64,000 nt of DNA from Victivallaceae bacterium (GTDB taxonomy: Bacteria > Verrucomicrobiota > Lentisphaeria > Victivallales > Victivallaceae). Position numbers and translations under genes: made by a program. The DNA is taken from positions 1-64,000 of the forward strand of contig JAKSOF010000009.1 of the NCBI GenBank assembly GCA_024405735.1, given 5' to 3'. Each line of letters begins with the position of its first letter. Within the stretch, counting starts at the first letter, position 1. The notes beneath the pieces were generated by a model, which was not told where the DNA came from, did not search any database, and worked only from the letters and a program-made list of their open reading frames with translations. This document shows positions 43,290 to 52,522 of the stretch, piece by piece.

Positions 43290-43686
43290 CCGGAATTTTC
43301 ACCTCAAAGCGGGTCGCTTCGGCGAAAAAACCGCACGGCGTTTTCTGGAAAGCAAAAATTACCGGATCCTCGCGCAGAACTGGCGCACGCGTACCGGAGA
43401 ACTCGACCTCGTTTCCCTCGACGGAGAATGCGTCGTTTTCGTCGAAGTCAAAACCCGCTGTTACCGGAAAAAGTCCGCGCTTTTCCGTCCCGCGCAAAAC
43501 CTTTCCAATTACCAGATGCGGCGCAACCGCCACGCGGCGAAACTCTACCGCAAAATTTTTCACGCGACGCATTTCGAGGCGCGTTTTGATCTCGTTGAGA
43601 TCTGCTGTGACCGGCGACTTCGCATCACGGGAGTCTACCATACGCGCGATTATCTGCCCATTCTGCCGCCGGAGCCGATCCGATGA
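43282..43686 (+). CDS. yraN: YraN/UPF0102 nuclease-fold protein
   Basis: 134 aa from ATG 43282, overlapping prmC. The restriction-endonuclease-like core is seen: GRFGEKTARRFLESKNYRILAQNWRTRTGELDLV ... CVVFVEVKTRC (E-D-ExK pattern). UPF0102 members are thought to act in DNA processing but have no settled role. It overlaps comF by 4 bp (ATGA). Confidence 0.93.
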   Translation: MADRNFHLKAGRFGEKTARRFLESKNYRILAQNWRTRTGELDLVSLDGECVVFVEVKTRCYRKKSALFRPAQNLSNYQMRRNRHAAKLYRKIFHATHFEARFDLVEICCDRRLRITGVYHTRDYLPILPPEPIR

Positions 43687-44402
43687 AATTCCTGCAGAAA
43701 ATTTTGCGCTTTTTCAATTTACTGCCCTGCCCCGCGTGCGGTGAGGGCGACGGCAACGGTGTCAATGATTTCTGCCTGCAATGCCGGAAAAATTTCGGCA
43801 GGATCGATCCCGCGACCCGGTGCCGCGGTTGCGGCGGCGAACGAAAAGGCGTCCTCGCCGTCTGCCCCCTTTGTCTGCAGGAAAAGAAGCGTCCGTGGCT
43901 TGATGCGCTGAGCCTTTTCCGCTACGAAAAGGAAGCGCGTGAAATGATCCTGAAATTCAAATCGGGCGATCATCCCGTCATCGCCCGTCCGCTCGGCAAA
44001 ATCGCGGCGGAAACGCTCCGCGCCGAAAAATGGCATTTCGACGTGATCGTGCCGATCCCGCTGCACTTCACCCGCTTGTGGAAACGCACCTATAACCAGG
44101 CGGAACTTTTCGCGCGGCAGATCGGCAGAAATCTCGGCATTTATACCGTCAACGCCCTTGAACGCCGTTATTCACAAGGCAAACAGGCGGCGCGCAACCG
44201 CGCCAAACGCCACCAGAATACGCAACACCTTTTTGCCGTCAAAGATTTTCAAAGCATTTCCGGCAAGGAAATTCTGCTTGTAGACGACGTTTTCACGACC
44301 GGAGCGACGTGCGATGCCGCCGCCCGAATTCTTCTGCAAGCGGGAGCCAAAAGCGTCAGGATTTTGACCATATGCCGTGCGGTGGGGCATGGGAAGTTAT
44401 AA
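43683..44402 (+). CDS. ComF family phosphoribosyltransferase-like protein
   Basis: 239 aa. An N-terminal zinc ribbon of CXXC pairs (CPACGEGD, CLQC, CRGC, CPLC) precedes a phosphoribosyltransferase fold with VPIPLHFTRLWKRTYNQAELFARQIG and the PRPP loop ILLVDDVFTTGATCDAAARIL. ComF helps DNA uptake in transformable bacteria; in others its role is unclear. Third gene of the prmC operon. Confidence 0.95.
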   Translation: MKFLQKILRFFNLLPCPACGEGDGNGVNDFCLQCRKNFGRIDPATRCRGCGGERKGVLAVCPLCLQEKKRPWLDALSLFRYEKEAREMILKFKSGDHPVIARPLGKIAAETLRAEKWHFDVIVPIPLHFTRLWKRTYNQAELFARQIGRNLGIYTVNALERRYSQGKQAARNRAKRHQNTQHLFAVKDFQSISGKEILLVDDVFTTGATCDAAARILLQAGAKSVRILTICRAVGHGKL

Positions 44403-44422
44403 CTGTCGCGAAGCGACTCTCC

Positions 44423-45121
44423 TTAATACGAAATTCTGGCAAGAAGCCCCGCGACGGCGAATTCGGTGCGCAATATGCGGTCGCCGAGGGAAACAGGGAG
44501 AAAGCCGCGCTGATAAAACGCTTGTTTTTCGTAATCGGTAAAACCGCCTTCCGGACCGATCGCCAAAGTGGCGGCGTCCTGAAATTCCGCAGGCGTCCCG
44601 GCGGGGTCGCCGAGGAGACGTTTACCGATGGCGATTTTTTCCAGTTCGTCTTCGATAAACGGTTTGAAAGCGCGGAAAAATGCGACTTCGGGGAAAACGG
44701 TGTCGCCGCATTGTTCGAGCGCGAGGATCAATTCGTCGCGGACGGCGCTTTCGCTCAAACGCGGCGATGCCCAGTAGCTTTTTTCGACCTTAAAGGTGTG
44801 GATGAAGCAGATTTTCCGCACGCCCATCGTCGTCGCGCAATGGAGCACTTTGCACAGGCTTTGCGGCCGGGGCAAAGCGGCGATCAATACGATGGGACGC
44901 TTGGCGGGCGGTTCTTTTTCCGGAGTGAAATTCAGATGACACGCATCGGAAGTGATGCTTAAAATCTCCGCACTGCCGCATTTGCCGCCGAGAATGCCCG
45001 CCTTGCAGATCTTCCCGGGAGTGGCGCGGATGACGTCGACCAACTGGCGGCAGCGGCGGCCGCGAACGACCGCCGTACCGTCGGAATTGAAATCCTCTTT
45101 TTCCAATAAAAGGAGATTCAC
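44423..45121 (-). CDS. rsmE: 16S rRNA (uracil(1498)-N3)-methyltransferase RsmE
   Basis: 232 aa SPOUT enzyme with an N-terminal PUA-like domain. Family motifs: HCATTMGVRKICFIHTFKVEKSYW, LGDPAGTP, LAIGPEGGFTDYEKQAF and the C-terminal SLGDRILRTEFAVAGLLARI. It methylates U1498 at the decoding centre. The GTG start overlaps the pgi stop (GTGA), so translation is coupled. Confidence 0.95.
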   Translation of the reverse strand: MNLLLLEKEDFNSDGTAVVRGRRCRQLVDVIRATPGKICKAGILGGKCGSAEILSITSDACHLNFTPEKEPPAKRPIVLIAALPRPQSLCKVLHCATTMGVRKICFIHTFKVEKSYWASPRLSESAVRDELILALEQCGDTVFPEVAFFRAFKPFIEDELEKIAIGKRLLGDPAGTPAEFQDAATLAIGPEGGFTDYEKQAFYQRGFLPVSLGDRILRTEFAVAGLLARISY

Positions 45122-46662
45122 TTGACGAGATAGACCCAGTCCGCGCCGTCGAATTCACGCCCGACGCCGTCCAGATTCAAAGCGGCCTTGTCGAGCAACC
45201 CCTGCACTTCAAAAATGCTGTCGGCGGCATCGACCGAAAGGGCGAATTTTTCCGCATTGCCGGAGAAACCCTGATGGTCGCGGCAAAAGACGGCGAGTTT
45301 GTCTGCCAGATCCAGCACGCCGTTGGCGGCTTTTTTGTAAGCCTGAACTCCCGGCTGATGAAATGCGTTGATATGGATGAATTCGGCGTAAAACGCGACC
45401 GCTCGTTCGTAGAGCGCGATGATTTGACCGAGTTCAAATTCCGTCAGACGGGCGATCTTGATCATCATCGTCTTACGGCCCTTTTTGAGGAGCGCGCGGT
45501 TGAGTCCGGCGAGGAAACCGTGGAGATAATCGCCGATCACCCTGCCGTCGGAAATCGGGATCGACTTCGCGTCGGCAAGCACTTCGATAAAGGTCGCAAA
45601 GAAATCATCGCGGCCGTCGTTGAGCTGCTGGATGAAAGCGTGCGCGTCGGTGCCGCCCTTGTTGCCGAAAACATTCAATCCCTGATGGACGACCTTGCCG
45701 TCGAGATCGAGTTCCTTGCCGAGACTCTCCATCACCAACTGCTGCAGATAACGCGAAAGCAGTACGAGCCGGTCGCTGTAGGGGACGATCACCATATTCT
45801 TGTCGCCCTTGCCGTTGCCGGCGAGATACCACATCGCGGCGAGCCGCATCGCGGGATTTTCAAGCGCGTTGCCGGTGCGCGTCCAATCGTCCATCGCACA
45901 GGCTCCGGCAAGGAAACGCTCGAAATCAATGCCGCAGAGCGTCGCCGGGAGATGACCGACGATACTGGTCTCGCTGGTGCGTCCGCCGATGGATTCCGCC
46001 ATTTCAAAAACGGCGAGGAAGTGATTTTCGCGGGCGTGCTTGTCGAGATCGCTGCCTTTCATCGTGATCGCGCAGGCGTTGGCGCCGAAATCAAGGTTGC
46101 GCTCGGCATAGACCTTTTCCATCGCGATCATATTGTTTTTGGTCTCGCGCGTGCCGCCGGACTTGGAGATCACAAGCTGCAAAGTGGTTTCGGGATCCAT
46201 CACCTCGAGGAGATCGGCGAATTCCGCCGAATCGGTGTTGTCGAGGAAATAGATTTTGAGCGCGCCGCAACGGCGGTCGGAGGAAAGTTCATTCCAGTAA
46301 GGTCCGTTGATGGCGAACTGCATCAACTGCGGCCCGAGCGCGGAACCGCCGATCCCGTTGACGACGAGCGCATCGAATTTCTTGCCGGTGCCGGACTTGA
46401 TGCGTCCTTCGCGGACGCCTTCGCTGAATTTTTCGACTTCGGCGAAAAGCGCGCTCGACGAGTATTCGATGCGATCGGTGAAGTGGGTGACTTTGCGGTT
46501 TTCATCGGGGTTTTTGATCTCCCCCGCTTCGATCTTTCCCATTTCGACGGCGGCATTGGCAAAACGCTCCGCCATCGGGGACAATTCGGCGTCGCCGAAT
46601 CCCATCCCGGAAAAATCAATCGAAAAGCCGCTTTCCGGCTCGATCAGCAAGTTTTTCGCCAT
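45118..46662 (-). CDS. pgi: Glucose-6-phosphate isomerase
   Basis: 514 aa. SIS-type motifs: VVNGIGGSALGPQL, FLDNTDSAEFADLLE, LVISKSGGTRETKNN, and the later GGTDAHAFIQQLNDGRDDFF and INAFHQPGVQAYKKA segments. It interconverts glucose-6-P and fructose-6-P. Middle gene of a yebC-pgi-rsmE operon: 10 bp after yebC, overlapping rsmE. Confidence 0.96.
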   Translation of the reverse strand: MAKNLLIEPESGFSIDFSGMGFGDAELSPMAERFANAAVEMGKIEAGEIKNPDENRKVTHFTDRIEYSSSALFAEVEKFSEGVREGRIKSGTGKKFDALVVNGIGGSALGPQLMQFAINGPYWNELSSDRRCGALKIYFLDNTDSAEFADLLEVMDPETTLQLVISKSGGTRETKNNMIAMEKVYAERNLDFGANACAITMKGSDLDKHARENHFLAVFEMAESIGGRTSETSIVGHLPATLCGIDFERFLAGACAMDDWTRTGNALENPAMRLAAMWYLAGNGKGDKNMVIVPYSDRLVLLSRYLQQLVMESLGKELDLDGKVVHQGLNVFGNKGGTDAHAFIQQLNDGRDDFFATFIEVLADAKSIPISDGRVIGDYLHGFLAGLNRALLKKGRKTMMIKIARLTEFELGQIIALYERAVAFYAEFIHINAFHQPGVQAYKKAANGVLDLADKLAVFCRDHQGFSGNAEKFALSVDAADSIFEVQGLLDKAALNLDGVGREFDGADWVYLVK

Positions 46663-46672
46663 TTTGACGCTC

Positions 46673-47425
46673 TCACTCCTCGATCTGATCGGCGATCGCG
46701 TCGGCGATCGTATAGTTGGCGGTGACCATCTGGACGTCGTCGAGCTCCTCCATCTTGTCGACGAGGCGCATCACCTGCGCGGCGACTTTGGGATCGGTGA
46801 GTTCGACGGTCATCTCGGGACGGCGGGTGATCTCCGCTTCGTCGGTCGCGATGCCTTTTTCTTCAAAGAGCTTCACCAGCGCTTCAAAAGCGGAGGGGTC
46901 CGCCCAGACTTCGGCGACGCCGTCTTCGACCGAAAGGTCTTCGGCGCCCGCGTCGAGGACGATCTCCATCAGTTTGTCCTCGTCCGCCCATTCGCCGGAA
47001 ATGACGAAGTGCGCCATACGCGTGAACATACGGGCGACCGCACCGCTTCCGGCGAGATTGCCGCCGTTGCGGTCAAACACCATGCGGACGTCGCTGATGG
47101 AGCGGTTGCGGTTATCGGTCAGGCAGTCGACCAGGACGGCGACGCCGCCGGCGGCATAGCCCTCGTAAACGATTTCTTCAAAGGTGACGTCGCCGAGTTC
47201 GCCGATGCCCTTTTTGATCGCGCGGTCGATATTGGCGTTGGGCATATTGACCGCCTTGGCGGCGGTCAGCGCGGCGCGAAGCGACGGATTGGCGTTGGGA
47301 TCTCCGCCGCCCATCTTGGCGGCGACCATGATCTCCTTGCCGATACGCGAAAACGCCTTGCCTTTGACTTTATCGGCGGCTTCTTTCTTGTGCTTGATAT
47401 TTGCCCATTTGCTGTGTCCGGACAT
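46673..47425 (-). CDS. yebC: YebC/PmpR family protein
   Basis: 250 aa, normal length. It starts MSGHSKWANIKHKKEAADKVKGKAFSRIGKEI, the family signature, with EIVYEGYAAGGVAVLVDCLTDNRNRS in the middle domain. Members either regulate transcription or, as shown recently for some, help ribosomes through proline-rich stretches. GGGAG lies upstream of ATG; own promoter at 47480-47508. Confidence 0.97.
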   Translation of the reverse strand: MSGHSKWANIKHKKEAADKVKGKAFSRIGKEIMVAAKMGGGDPNANPSLRAALTAAKAVNMPNANIDRAIKKGIGELGDVTFEEIVYEGYAAGGVAVLVDCLTDNRNRSISDVRMVFDRNGGNLAGSGAVARMFTRMAHFVISGEWADEDKLMEIVLDAGAEDLSVEDGVAEVWADPSAFEALVKLFEEKGIATDEAEITRRPEMTVELTDPKVAAQVMRLVDKMEELDDVQMVTANYTIADAIADQIEE

Positions 47426-47479
47426 CGTGCCATCTCCCTGTTAGATTGTGATTTGGAAAATTTTTCGACTTTGTTTTAT

Positions 47480-47508
47480 AATATAGCACAGGATTTTCAT
47501 TCTCGCAA
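47480..47508 (-). promoter_or_regulatory. Promoter of yebC-pgi-rsmE
   Basis: Minus strand: TTGCGA (47508-47503), 17-bp spacer, TATATT (47485-47480), 55 bp before the yebC ATG. Confidence 0.7.
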
Positions 47509-47525
47509 GGCGTCCTGAAATTCTT

Positions 47526-47554
47526 TTGACAAGCGGAAGCGGCGATGGTATATT
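47526..47554 (+). promoter_or_regulatory. Promoter of cstA
   Basis: TTGACA (47526-47531), 17-bp spacer, TATATT (47549-47554): a near-consensus promoter, back-to-back with the yebC promoter. Confidence 0.78.
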
Positions 47555-47591
47555 AAGAGAAATCAAATGATTTCTAAATCGGAGGATGAAA

Positions 47592-49082
47592 ATGTTGCTT
47601 TTTCTCGGCGGGCTGGCATTGCTGGCGATCGGTTATTTCACCTATGGCAAACTGGTGGAAAAGATCGTTTCTCCCGACGACCGTCCGACCCCGGCGGTGC
47701 GTTGCACCGACGGAGTCGACTTTTTGGTGCTTCCCCCTTGGAAAGCGATGCTGATCCAGTTGCTCAACATCGCCGGCATCGGTCCCGTGATCGGGGTCAT
47801 CCTCGGCATCAAATACGGAATTGCGGCATTCTGGATCATTCCCGTCGGCAACATTCTGGGCGGCGCGGTCCACGATTTCGTCGCGGCGATGATGTCGATG
47901 CGCGCCAACGGCGCGAATCTCCCGGAATTGGTGCGCCGCACCTGCGGACGCTTCAGCTACGGGATCTTTTCCGTCTTTATGTGCTTTATGCTGTTGTTGC
48001 TCGTCGCCGTTTTCATCAACGTGCCGACGCAGTTGATCGACCGCGGGATCTTTCCGCAATTCGCGGCCGATTTCTGGATCGCGATGGGCGCGATCTTCCT
48101 TTATTACATCGTCGCGACCTTTTTCCCGATCGACCAGATCATCGGGAAATTTTATCCGCTTTTCGGGGCGATATTGCTGCTGGGAAGTCTCGCCATTTTT
48201 GTCAAACTGATGATCGATGCGGGGCACGACGGAAATCTGCTCCTCGAAAGCGCGGGCTTCAAAGCCAATATGTATAGTTCCGCCAACAATCAGCCGATCC
48301 TGCCGATGCTCTTTGTCACGATCGCCTGCGGGATCCTTTCCGGATTTCACGCGACGCAAAGTCCGATCGTCGCGCGGACATTGCAGACGGAGCGCGATGC
48401 GCGGCGCTGTTTCTACGGGATGATGGTCGCCGAAGGCGTCATCGCGATGATCTGGGCGGGCGCGGCACTCGCGCTCTACAATATTTTCCCCGCATTGATG
48501 AAAGAAAATCCCAATCTCGTGCTGGCAAAGATCACCAATCACTTCCTCGGCGACAAGATCGACGACATCACCATCATCAGCGTGGTGATCCTCGCGGTGA
48601 CTTCGGGAGATACGGCAATGCGCAGTCTGCGCCTGACGCTCGCGGAAATGTTTCACATACCGCAAAAGAAATTCCTCAACCGCGTGTTGCTCTGTCTGCC
48701 GCTGATTATTCTCACAGCGTTACTGCTTTACTGGTCGAATTTGAGTGCAAAAAGTTTCAACATCCTCTGGAACTATTTCGCGTGGGGCAATCAGGTACTC
48801 GCGGCGGCGACGCTGATGATTGCGACGATCTGGCTCGTGTCGCTCGGAAAAAACGCCGTCATCACTTTGGTGCCGGGGATGTTCATAACTTTTATCGTCA
48901 CAACTTACATCCTCTGGGTCTCTCCCGGGCGCGGCAACGGCGCCTACGGCTTCGGCTTGGATCTCAACACCGCCTACATCTGCGGCGCCGCTGTCGCGGT
49001 CGCGGCGGCGGTCGCGGCGGTCATATCCGGTTTGAAAAAACGCAAATTGAATGATCCTGACTGGATCAGCAAAGAAAAATAA
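47592..49082 (+). CDS. cstA: CstA-family pyruvate/peptide transporter
   Basis: 496 aa with about twelve membrane helices. CstA features: GYFTYGKLVEKIVSPDDRPTPAV, GVDFLVLPPWKAMLIQLLNIAGIGPVIGVILG, GGAVHDFVAAMMSMR and SGFHATQSPIVARTLQTE. CstA was named for carbon-starvation induction; members import pyruvate or peptides. ATG 47592 is used because GGAGG lies 6 nt before it; the ATG at 47586 touches the ribosome site. The small membrane protein follows 10 bp downstream. Confidence 0.95.
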   Translation: MLLFLGGLALLAIGYFTYGKLVEKIVSPDDRPTPAVRCTDGVDFLVLPPWKAMLIQLLNIAGIGPVIGVILGIKYGIAAFWIIPVGNILGGAVHDFVAAMMSMRANGANLPELVRRTCGRFSYGIFSVFMCFMLLLLVAVFINVPTQLIDRGIFPQFAADFWIAMGAIFLYYIVATFFPIDQIIGKFYPLFGAILLLGSLAIFVKLMIDAGHDGNLLLESAGFKANMYSSANNQPILPMLFVTIACGILSGFHATQSPIVARTLQTERDARRCFYGMMVAEGVIAMIWAGAALALYNIFPALMKENPNLVLAKITNHFLGDKIDDITIISVVILAVTSGDTAMRSLRLTLAEMFHIPQKKFLNRVLLCLPLIILTALLLYWSNLSAKSFNILWNYFAWGNQVLAAATLMIATIWLVSLGKNAVITLVPGMFITFIVTTYILWVSPGRGNGAYGFGLDLNTAYICGAAVAVAAAVAAVISGLKKRKLNDPDWISKEK

Positions 49083-49092
49083 GGAGTTTTCC

Positions 49093-49512
49093 ATGAAAGA
49101 CACAACTCGTGAATGCTGGAAAAAGTATCTTCACTACTTTTTGGTGGAACGCTTCTTTTCAACTTTCTGGACGGTCATCGGACTCGTTTTTCTCATTTCC
49201 GCGCTTTGCATTTTGCCCAAGGCGCTCCGCATCGCATTCCGGATGCGGGGAGAAACCAGGGAAATCCTTATCGCGAGCCGTTCCGCCCTGCGGGAAACAC
49301 GCAAGGCGCTCCACGATTCCTACCGCGCGGCGAAGATCCTCGAAAAACATTTGCAGCAGGCGCATGAATTAAATCAGTATCTGCAACAGCCGTTTCAGGT
49401 CAACATCCAGTTGCAGGGACGATCCGACTGGCTCGACATGAAAACGGAGGGTACAGCCTTGATCGTGCCGCAGGAAAAAGCTCCCGCCGTTGCGCCGCTC
49501 CCGCAGAAATAA
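49093..49512 (+). CDS. Small membrane protein downstream of cstA
   Basis: 139 aa from ATG 49093 (AAGGAG 7 nt upstream). One membrane helix (about 24-42, WTVIGLVFLISALCILP) is followed by an amphipathic coiled-coil-like helix (ETREILIASRSALRETRKALHDSYRAAKILEKHLQ). No family was recognised. It lies 10 bp after cstA, so it may be an accessory subunit (inference). Confidence 0.72.
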   Translation: MKDTTRECWKKYLHYFLVERFFSTFWTVIGLVFLISALCILPKALRIAFRMRGETREILIASRSALRETRKALHDSYRAAKILEKHLQQAHELNQYLQQPFQVNIQLQGRSDWLDMKTEGTALIVPQEKAPAVAPLPQK

Positions 49513-49515
49513 ACG

Positions 49516-50934
49516 CTATTTCGGGTTGACGAGGTAGCGCATACCGCGCGTAACGCCGGGCTGAAGCAAAAGCCACGGCGTCGCGATCCCGCAACGGCGG
49601 CAGAGAAGTTTCCGGTAGGCGTAGAGGAGGATCGCGAAACTGACCACGGCGACAAGCGCCCACGAAACGGGGTAGGAAACAAGCAAAGTTTCCATCGTCG
49701 GGCGGCGCGGCAAAATCACTTTGACGTACCATATCCGGAAACCGCACGCCCCGATCAGAGTGACCGTCATCGCCGTCAGCGAATACCCCAGACTGCGCAA
49801 CCCGCCGCTGGAAACATCCATCAGCGGACAGAGCATATAGGCGACAAAAAGCATTTTCATACGCAAAAATCCCCACGCGATGACTTCGGGATCGTTGGAA
49901 AATGCGCCGAGCAGCGATTCTCCGGCGAGGTAACAGCCGATGCCGATCACGCCGCAGGAAAGCACGCCCCACAAATAACACCAGCCGAGACTCGACAAAA
50001 TGCGTTTGAATTTGCCGCCGCCGAGATTCTGCGCGACGAAACTCAACGCCGTCTGGTGATAACTGAATGAGCCGACGTAAACAAATCCCTCCAAACCGAG
50101 CGCAGCGGTCGTCCCCGCGATCGCGGCGGGACCGAAAGTGTTGATCGCCGACTGGATGATGATGTTGGACAGCGCAAAGCCGGAACTCTGCACGGCGGCG
50201 GGAACCCCGAGTTGCAAAATCTCGGTAAAGATTTTCCGGTCGAAAACAAGGTGTTTCAGCGACAGCGCATAATTTTCGCGGCACTTCAAAAGCGTCCGGC
50301 AAATCAGCGACGCCGCAATGAGATGCGACGACGCCGTCGCCAATGCCACCCCCGCGACGTCCAGTTTGAAAATCAATACGAAAATCAGATTGAGTCCGAC
50401 ATTGACGATACCGGCGGCGATCAGAAAGTACAGCGGCCGCCGCGTGTCTCCGACGGCGCGCAAGATCGCGCACCCGAAATTATAGAGCATGATAAAGGGG
50501 ATCGCGCAAAAACAGATGCGGATGTAAATGCAACTCAGCGGCAGAATTTCTTCCGGCGTTTTCATCCATTGCAAAATCGGTTTCGCCGCAAACAATCCCG
50601 CGATCATCAGCAATATCCCGCCCGCCAAAGCGAGCAACATCGTCGTCGGCACCGCCTTTTTCATCAAATCGGGGCGTTTTTCGCCGAAAGCACGAGCGAC
50701 AATGATGTTACTGCCGATCGCAAGTCCGCAAAAGACGTTGATCGCCAGACTGTTGAGATTCATCGTCGCCCCGATCGCCGCCAGGGAACGGTGATGCGAA
50801 AAATGACCGATGACGACAAGATCCGCCGCGTTGAAAAGCAACTGTAATATATACGTCGCCATCAACGGTACGGCAAAAAGCAGGATCTTGCCCGCCAACG
50901 GGCCGCGGCACATGTCGATTTCGTATTTGTTCAT
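49516..50934 (-). CDS. MATE-family multidrug exporter
   Basis: 472 aa from ATG 50934; about twelve helices in two MatE halves. GPLAGKILLFAVPLMATYILQLLFNAADLVVIG starts the first half, and LQLGVPAAVQSSGFALSNIIIQSAI the second. It exports organic cations with Na+ or H+. The end is 3 bp from the convergent small-membrane-protein gene. Its promoter leaves practically no leader (see findings). A start 12 codons earlier would lie inside the promoter. Confidence 0.94.
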   Translation of the reverse strand: MNKYEIDMCRGPLAGKILLFAVPLMATYILQLLFNAADLVVIGHFSHHRSLAAIGATMNLNSLAINVFCGLAIGSNIIVARAFGEKRPDLMKKAVPTTMLLALAGGILLMIAGLFAAKPILQWMKTPEEILPLSCIYIRICFCAIPFIMLYNFGCAILRAVGDTRRPLYFLIAAGIVNVGLNLIFVLIFKLDVAGVALATASSHLIAASLICRTLLKCRENYALSLKHLVFDRKIFTEILQLGVPAAVQSSGFALSNIIIQSAINTFGPAAIAGTTAALGLEGFVYVGSFSYHQTALSFVAQNLGGGKFKRILSSLGWCYLWGVLSCGVIGIGCYLAGESLLGAFSNDPEVIAWGFLRMKMLFVAYMLCPLMDVSSGGLRSLGYSLTAMTVTLIGACGFRIWYVKVILPRRPTMETLLVSYPVSWALVAVVSFAILLYAYRKLLCRRCGIATPWLLLQPGVTRGMRYLVNPK

Positions 50935-50941
50935 AATGTAT

Positions 50942-50970
50942 AATATACAGCAGATCAGAGGCGATGACAA
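50942..50970 (-). promoter_or_regulatory. Promoter of the MATE gene, predicted leaderless
   Basis: Minus strand: TTGTCA (50970-50965), 17-bp spacer, TATATT (50947-50942). The expected start site is about 50935, one base before ATG 50934. Confidence 0.7.
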
Positions 50971-51004
50971 ATCGGAAAAGTTTAAAATTTAACGCTTAGG
51001 CATA

Positions 51005-51261
51005 GTGCATCGCCCATCGGACAGTCGGGCGGGCGGGCGGCTTGTCACGGCGTAGCCCGCAGGGCGAAGACGGAAGCATTAGCCCGCGTGGGACGCATCT
51101 TTTTTTGCAGTAACAAACAGACGAGCCCGCTGAGATTTGCGGAAATATTCGTCGGGAGTACGATAAAAGCGTCAGTCCGCAAATATCTGCGGAAAGTACA
51201 AACCCCCGCCCTTGGCGGGTTGAGGGGAGTTGCAGAGGGGGGGCGAAACAAGCCCCCTCTG
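51005..51261. repeat. Dispersed structured repeat, second full copy
   Basis: About 255 bp in the same-strand gap between the MATE and coaC genes, sharing the blocks listed for 36975-37203 and their order. The terminal hairpin is CAGAGGGGGggC/GCCCCCTCTG: sequence differs from the other copies but pairing is kept. After it (51287-51355) come GCGAGAGGG/CCCTCTCGC and CCCGC-TTAC-GCGGG hairpins. No gene is seen in 50971-51365. Confidence 0.78.
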
Positions 51262-51365
51262 AATGAAACACCGCATAACGTCCGATAAGCGAGAGGGCTC
51301 ACGCCGCCCCTCTCGCACTCACCCCAGGCGCCCGCTTACGCGGGATTTTTAAGCGCTGCGCGCAA

Positions 51366-51908
51366 TTATTTTTTTAAGAGAGCCATTACGGCATCGGCGA
51401 TGTCGGACGCTTCCGCCATACGTCCTTCGCCGGGCGCGCCGCAGGCGACACGGCCGTTGACGGGACCGCAAAAAGAAACCCCGCGCCGCTTCAGCACGGC
51501 GATATTTTCCCGGCAGGCGGCGTGAAGCCACATCTGGGGATTCATCGCGGGGGCGAGAAGCGTTTTACCGTTGAATGTCGCGGCAAAGGTCGTCAAAGCG
51601 TCATCGGCGATACCGTAAGTGTATTTCGCAATGAAGTCGGCGGAAGCGGGGGCGACGACAAAAATATCGGCGACGTCGGCAAGCGAAACGTGACCGGGAC
51701 GCCAATTGTCGTTTTCCCAGAGGGAAACGAGCACATCCTGCTGACTTAAGGTACGGAAAGTAAGCGGCGTGACAAAACGTGCGGCGTTTTCCGTCATCAC
51801 GACGTGGACTTCGCAATCATTTTGGACGAGGCGGCTGCATAATTCGGCGCTTTTATAAGCGGCGATGCCGCCCGTGACGCCGAGAACGATGACGGGATTT
51901 TTTTTCAT
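51366..51908 (-). CDS. coaC: Phosphopantothenoylcysteine decarboxylase (CoaC-type flavoprotein)
   Basis: 180 aa HFCD flavoprotein: VLGVTGGIAAYKSAELC, a catalytic His in WRPGHVSLADVADIFVVAPASADFIAKYTYGIADDALTT, LLAPAMNPQMW and the C-terminal CGAPGEGRMAE. It decarboxylates phosphopantothenoyl-cysteine in CoA synthesis. Only the CoaC half is present; the CoaB synthetase that is usually fused to it is not in the window. It overlaps gmk by 4 bp. Confidence 0.9.
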   Translation of the reverse strand: MKKNPVIVLGVTGGIAAYKSAELCSRLVQNDCEVHVVMTENAARFVTPLTFRTLSQQDVLVSLWENDNWRPGHVSLADVADIFVVAPASADFIAKYTYGIADDALTTFAATFNGKTLLAPAMNPQMWLHAACRENIAVLKRRGVSFCGPVNGRVACGAPGEGRMAEASDIADAVMALLKK

Positions 51909-52522
51909 TGAAACGGATTTCCTTTCACGATCGAAGTACGCATACGGAAAACATCAAGCAGTTGATTCAAATCGGCGGCGGCGGTCTCCAGGTCGTCGTT
52001 GACGACGAGAAAATCGTAAGTGCGGAATCCGGCAAGTTCATTTTTGGCGGCGCCGAGGCGAAGCTGGATCTGCTCCTCGTTTTCGCTCTGACGGCCGCGC
52101 AGACGTTGCTCCAATACGGCGAGCGACGGAGGGACGATCATCACGAAAACGCTTGCGTTTTTCAATTCCTCATCCTTTTCGGCGGCGGCGCGGATCTGTT
52201 TTGCACCCTGCAAGTCGATGTCGAGCAAGATGCTTTTGCCCTGCCGGAGCTGGGCGACGACTTCGCTCTTGAGCGTACCGTAACGGTGGCGGAAAATGCC
52301 GGCTTCCTCCAGAAAATCGCCGGCGGCGCTGCGCCGGGCAAATTCCTCTTCGGTAAGGAAGTGGTATTCCCGGTCGTTGACTTCGCCGGGACGCGGCGCG
52401 CGCGTCGTACAGGAAACGGAAAAGCCCAGTTCGGGGTGGGAAGCGCGCACCGCTTTGACCAGCGTCGACTTGCCGACGCCGCTCGGTCCTGAAAGCACGA
52501 TCAGATCACCGCTGAAAATCAT
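51905..52522 (-). CDS. gmk: Guanylate kinase
   Basis: 205 aa from ATG 52522 (GGAGG 5 nt upstream). P-loop LIVLSGPSGVGKSTLV, then SCTTRAPRPGEVNDREYHFLTEEEF and LLDIDLQGAKQI: standard Gmk, making GDP from GMP. It overlaps the YkgJ-type gene by 17 bp and coaC by 4 bp, a tight operon. Confidence 0.96.
   Translation of the reverse strand: MIFSGDLIVLSGPSGVGKSTLVKAVRASHPELGFSVSCTTRAPRPGEVNDREYHFLTEEEFARRSAAGDFLEEAGIFRHRYGTLKSEVVAQLRQGKSILLDIDLQGAKQIRAAAEKDEELKNASVFVMIVPPSLAVLEQRLRGRQSENEEQIQLRLGAAKNELAGFRTYDFLVVNDDLETAAADLNQLLDVFRMRTSIVKGNPFQ

Noticed and set aside
50996-51302. Short ORFs within the 51-kb repeat
   Set aside because: Two overlapping frames are open by chance. Comparison with the 37-kb copy shows frame-breaking differences, so the element is treated as non-coding.
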